A DNA stretch of 64,000 nt from an uncultured Agathobacter sp. (GTDB lineage Bacteria; Bacillota; Clostridia; Lachnospirales; Lachnospiraceae). The stretch's first letter is position 1. Each line of letters opens with the position of its first letter. Shown here in pieces: positions 61,928 to 64,000 of the stretch. The notes beneath the pieces are model-generated. The model had not been told where the DNA came from, made no database searches, and saw only the letters and a list, made by a program, of their open reading frames with translations. The position numbers were made by a program, and so were the translations under genes. Location of the stretch: positions 1 to 64,000 of the forward strand of contig CAKRLV010000012.1 of the NCBI GenBank assembly GCA_934359755.1. Reading direction: 5' to 3'.

Positions 61928-62503
61928 ATGAACAAATCTAATTTACGAAGAAATATAGTAGAGCAAATCAAAGAAGCACAAATAAAACTTGGATTCGCAA
62001 AGGAAATCATCAGATTGTATTATCCAGTTGCGTCATTATGTGCATTGCTTGAAATAGAGGAAATGCATGGAACAGAATTAGTGCATCAATTAGAAGCGGA
62101 TGATGAGTTGAAGAATACAATGCTTGGACATATAAAGTTTGCACTGTGCAAGGGTGAGAGAATAGAGGTTCAGATTCCTGTCGAAGGCGCAGTTTATGTC
62201 CATGAACATATAGAGAATCCTCCATTTTTGATAGAGATAATCAATTTGTTTTCTCATGGACATACTCATGAGGAAGAAAATGAGGGTGAACATCATGGAA
62301 TTACTATTGATGATATATGTGCATGTTTTGCAAAGTATAATAGTAGCTATATCTGTGAGAAGATGTCTCCAGATACGGATTTCGATTATGTATTATATTT
62401 TCCGAATAAAGAACCAGATGAATGGTATTATTGCGTGAAATTCGAGATGAATCATGCGATATATCATAGATTCACCTATACCGATTACAAAAATTTATTA
62501 TAG
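61928..62503 (+). CDS. DUF3877-family protein
   Basis: 191 residues. The N-terminal QIKEAQIKLGFAKEIIRLYYPVASLCALL is characteristic of DUF3877, a family of unknown function in Lachnospiraceae. A His-rich stretch in the middle (SHGHTHEEENEGEHHG) is probably disordered and could bind metal. The last third has a beta-rich segment (YVLYFPNKEPDEWYYCVKFEMN). Cytoplasmic; no neighbours with a linked role. A gggagaa site precedes the ATG. Confidence 0.72.
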   Translation: MNKSNLRRNIVEQIKEAQIKLGFAKEIIRLYYPVASLCALLEIEEMHGTELVHQLEADDELKNTMLGHIKFALCKGERIEVQIPVEGAVYVHEHIENPPFLIEIINLFSHGHTHEEENEGEHHGITIDDICACFAKYNSSYICEKMSPDTDFDYVLYFPNKEPDEWYYCVKFEMNHAIYHRFTYTDYKNLL

Positions 62504-62691
62504 AAGAAATATGATAATGAATCATATTTTATGTTGGAATTTCTCAAAACGAATACCTTTTAGATTGAAATAATGTTTTTTGGCTGAAAGGCTGTTTTTT
62601 AGGCTGAATGATAGTTTTATTGCGGATATATATGTGTTAATATAATTGTGGAGAATGGATTTGAAAATAAGTATAAATATAAGGGGGATAT

Positions 62692-63639
62692 GTGAACACA
62701 AATATAGCAAGTACTATAGAAATCAATCATCTTACTGCTAAATATGATAATAGTGTAAAGGAGATGTTGGCTGATAAGCAGATATTGGCACGAATATTGA
62801 AGTATTCATTAGAAGAGTTTTCAGAAGTTGATTTGGCAGATATTATTAAATCGATGGATGAACCTGTTATATCAAAGATGAGAATGGAGCCTGGTTTTAC
62901 AAATACAGATAAGATAAACAAAGATTCGGAAGAAGATAGTGTAATAGGTGAAGGTAAGATTTACTTTGACATAAGATGTTCAGTTTATCTTGGAAATGAG
63001 CCGATAAAAATATTAATCAATATCGAAGCACAAAATAGTACAAATCCATCAAAATTAGGATACCATATTGATAATAGAATAATATTTTATCTGGGAAGAA
63101 TGCTATCAGCACAGAAAGAGGTAGAGTTTACACATTCTGAATATGACAATCTTAAGGCTGTCCGCAGTATATGGATATGTATGGATTCTGCTGATGATGA
63201 GGATTCAATTAACAGAATTGTATTGACCGAGGAAAACGTATATGGAAAGCAAATGCATCTTGAGAATATACATAAAGTTCAGGGTGTAATAATAAGGCTT
63301 AGAGAAAATGAAGATGCCGAGGCGTCAAAAAATGTACTCATAGCAATGCTTGAAGAATTACTAAAGAAAGACGATGCTGAGAATAAAAAGCACAAGTTAC
63401 AAAGTGAGTTCGGAATTGAGATGAGTGTTGAGACGACAAGGAGGGTGAATGTTATGTGTAATTTAAGTGAAGTGATGCTTGAATATGGAGAGGAACGTGG
63501 AATAGCAATTGGAGAAAAGCGTGGAATAGAACAGGTTGCGGAAAACATGATACGCGCTAAGAAGTCGGATGAGGAAATTCAACTGCTGACAGGGCTGGAC
63601 TTGTCCCGTATAAACGAGCTTAAGAAAAATTTGAAATAA
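62692..63639 (+). CDS. Rpn/PD-(D/E)XK nuclease family protein (transposase-like)
   Basis: 315 residues from a GTG at 62692 with aaggggg upstream. It starts ATSTIEINHLTAKYDNSVKEMLADKQ-like (family entry sequence); the core has YFDIRCSVY, then ILINIEAQNSTNP (nuclease Asp and Glu-x-Gln), GYHIDNRIIFYLGRML, and the C-terminal helical tail GEERGIAIGEKRGIEQVAENM. Members are called Rpn-like or putative transposases, but here there are no inverted ends or duplicated target. Nuclease activity is probable; biological role unknown. Confidence 0.85.
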   Translation: MNTNIASTIEINHLTAKYDNSVKEMLADKQILARILKYSLEEFSEVDLADIIKSMDEPVISKMRMEPGFTNTDKINKDSEEDSVIGEGKIYFDIRCSVYLGNEPIKILINIEAQNSTNPSKLGYHIDNRIIFYLGRMLSAQKEVEFTHSEYDNLKAVRSIWICMDSADDEDSINRIVLTEENVYGKQMHLENIHKVQGVIIRLRENEDAEASKNVLIAMLEELLKKDDAENKKHKLQSEFGIEMSVETTRRVNVMCNLSEVMLEYGEERGIAIGEKRGIEQVAENMIRAKKSDEEIQLLTGLDLSRINELKKNLK

Positions 63640-63653
63640 TAGATTAAATTAAG

Positions 63654-63720
63654 TACAGCACACAACTATACCAGATAATGCAGATATTTTGTCTGGTTAA
63701 ATTGTGTGCTGTATTTTTTA
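63654..63720. terminator. Long hairpin terminator
   Basis: A perfect 12-bp outer stem (tacagcacacaa at 63654-63665 with ttgtgtgctgta at 63702-63713), an inner ccaga/tctgg arm, then six T residues. It lies between the convergent Rpn and DUF1275 genes. Confidence 0.85.
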
Positions 63721-63766
63721 TATTAAAATCTCTAGAGAAATGTCATTCATTACTTTTAATATCAAG

Positions 63767-64000
63767 CTAAGCTGGTGAGTGTTCATCAATTTCTTCTTTG
63801 ATGAACATGAACATAAAGCTTATGAACAAAAAGGCGCATGAAAGCCATATAGTGTGTGCTCCCATGAATTGTATAAAATATTCACCGATTCCTGCACCGC
63901 ATGCAAAAAGGAAAATGATTCCGAAATAACACATTGTTTTCTGAAGAATATTTTTGTCACGGGTGCGCATATATGCGTACAGTGAATCCATACCACTTCT
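63767..64000 (-). CDS. C-terminal part of a DUF1275 (YoaK)-family membrane protein, cut by the window edge
   Basis: At least 78 codons, open to the right edge. The Met at 63991 is internal, since the frame continues upstream (RSG). The helices FGIIFLFACGAGIGEYFIQF and TIWLSCAFLFISFMFMFI match the last two membrane segments of YoaK-like proteins, as does the charged RTRDKNILQKTMCYF between. Function unknown. A start cannot be given. Confidence 0.75.
   Translation of the reverse strand, partial: RSGMDSLYAYMRTRDKNILQKTMCYFGIIFLFACGAGIGEYFIQFMGAHTIWLSCAFLFISFMFMFIKEEIDEHSPA

Noticed and set aside
62692..63639. Active mobile element encoding the Rpn-type protein
   Set aside because: The protein is transposase-like by family name only; the flanks show no element ends.

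Overview
The window looks like a chromosomal stretch from an anaerobic, low-GC Firmicute, most likely a Lachnospiraceae-type gut or rumen clostridium. The reasons are AGGAGG-type ribosome sites with frequent TTG and GTG starts, a complete-looking anaerobic (cobalt-early, Cbi-type) cobalamin set, and families common in that group (DUF3877, DUF624/YesL, AAA-ATPase_like/DUF1703, Rpn-type nucleases). Assignment is by recognition of protein families only; no search was run. No rRNA, tRNA or CRISPR array was seen.

Region 1 (1-2434): a GH31 alpha-glucosidase behind a 16-bp tandem repeat. Region 2 (2471-19349): one long co-directional cobalamin run (cbiP, cobT, cobU, cobS, a second CobU-like gene, a cobC-like phosphatase, cbiB, cobD, cbiC, cbiD, cbiF, cbiG, cbiH, a cbiJ-cbiE-cbiT fusion, an unrecognised cysteine-rich protein, cbiA), mostly overlapping or tightly spaced. 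It covers most steps from cobalt-precorrin-3 to the finished coenzyme; cbiL, a cobaltochelatase and the corrinoid adenosyltransferase are not in the window. Five of these proteins carry private in-frame tandem repeats.

Region 3 (19334-27354) is the most interesting part. On the minus strand are an HPr-kinase-like protein, a PqqD-like protein, a 152-residue putative exported substrate with its own promoter and terminator, and a peptidase-less ABC exporter. An S26-type peptidase converges on the exporter gene, and a YhfC-type intramembrane protease lies next to it. Diverging from the same control region is an operon for a 77-residue protein, a radical SAM/SPASM protein, and a membrane protein with a predicted cytoplasmic tail containing alternating Cys-Ala. 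Together they look like one or two peptide or protein modification systems.

Region 4 (27742-35290): an HD hydrolase, an aldo/keto reductase, then about 4.5 kb bounded by 283-bp direct repeats. That segment holds a decayed sensor-kinase fragment, a headless small secreted-peptide remnant, a three-gene ABC exporter and a DUF1266 protein. An HXXEE membrane protein follows. Region 5 (35291-42712): four tandem 524-residue ATPase/PD-(D/E)XK nuclease paralogues that are mosaics of one another. Region 6 (42755-50994): an alpha-glucosidase with a divergent AraC regulator whose start region is tandemly repeated, an AlaX-type editing protein, a FliD-like protein, galactose mutarotase, a D-2-hydroxyacid dehydrogenase and a phospholipase-C-like protein. 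Region 7 (51255-64000): an LTA-synthase-like protein, a DHH-HAD fusion, aroE and aroK, a YesL-like protein, a sigma/anti-sigma cassette with a secreted cysteine-peptidase-like protein, a broken lipoprotein gene, a rhodanese-TtcA fusion, DUF3877, an Rpn-type nuclease and the end of a DUF1275 protein. A long palindromic element occurs twice (47435-47748 and 61616-61893).
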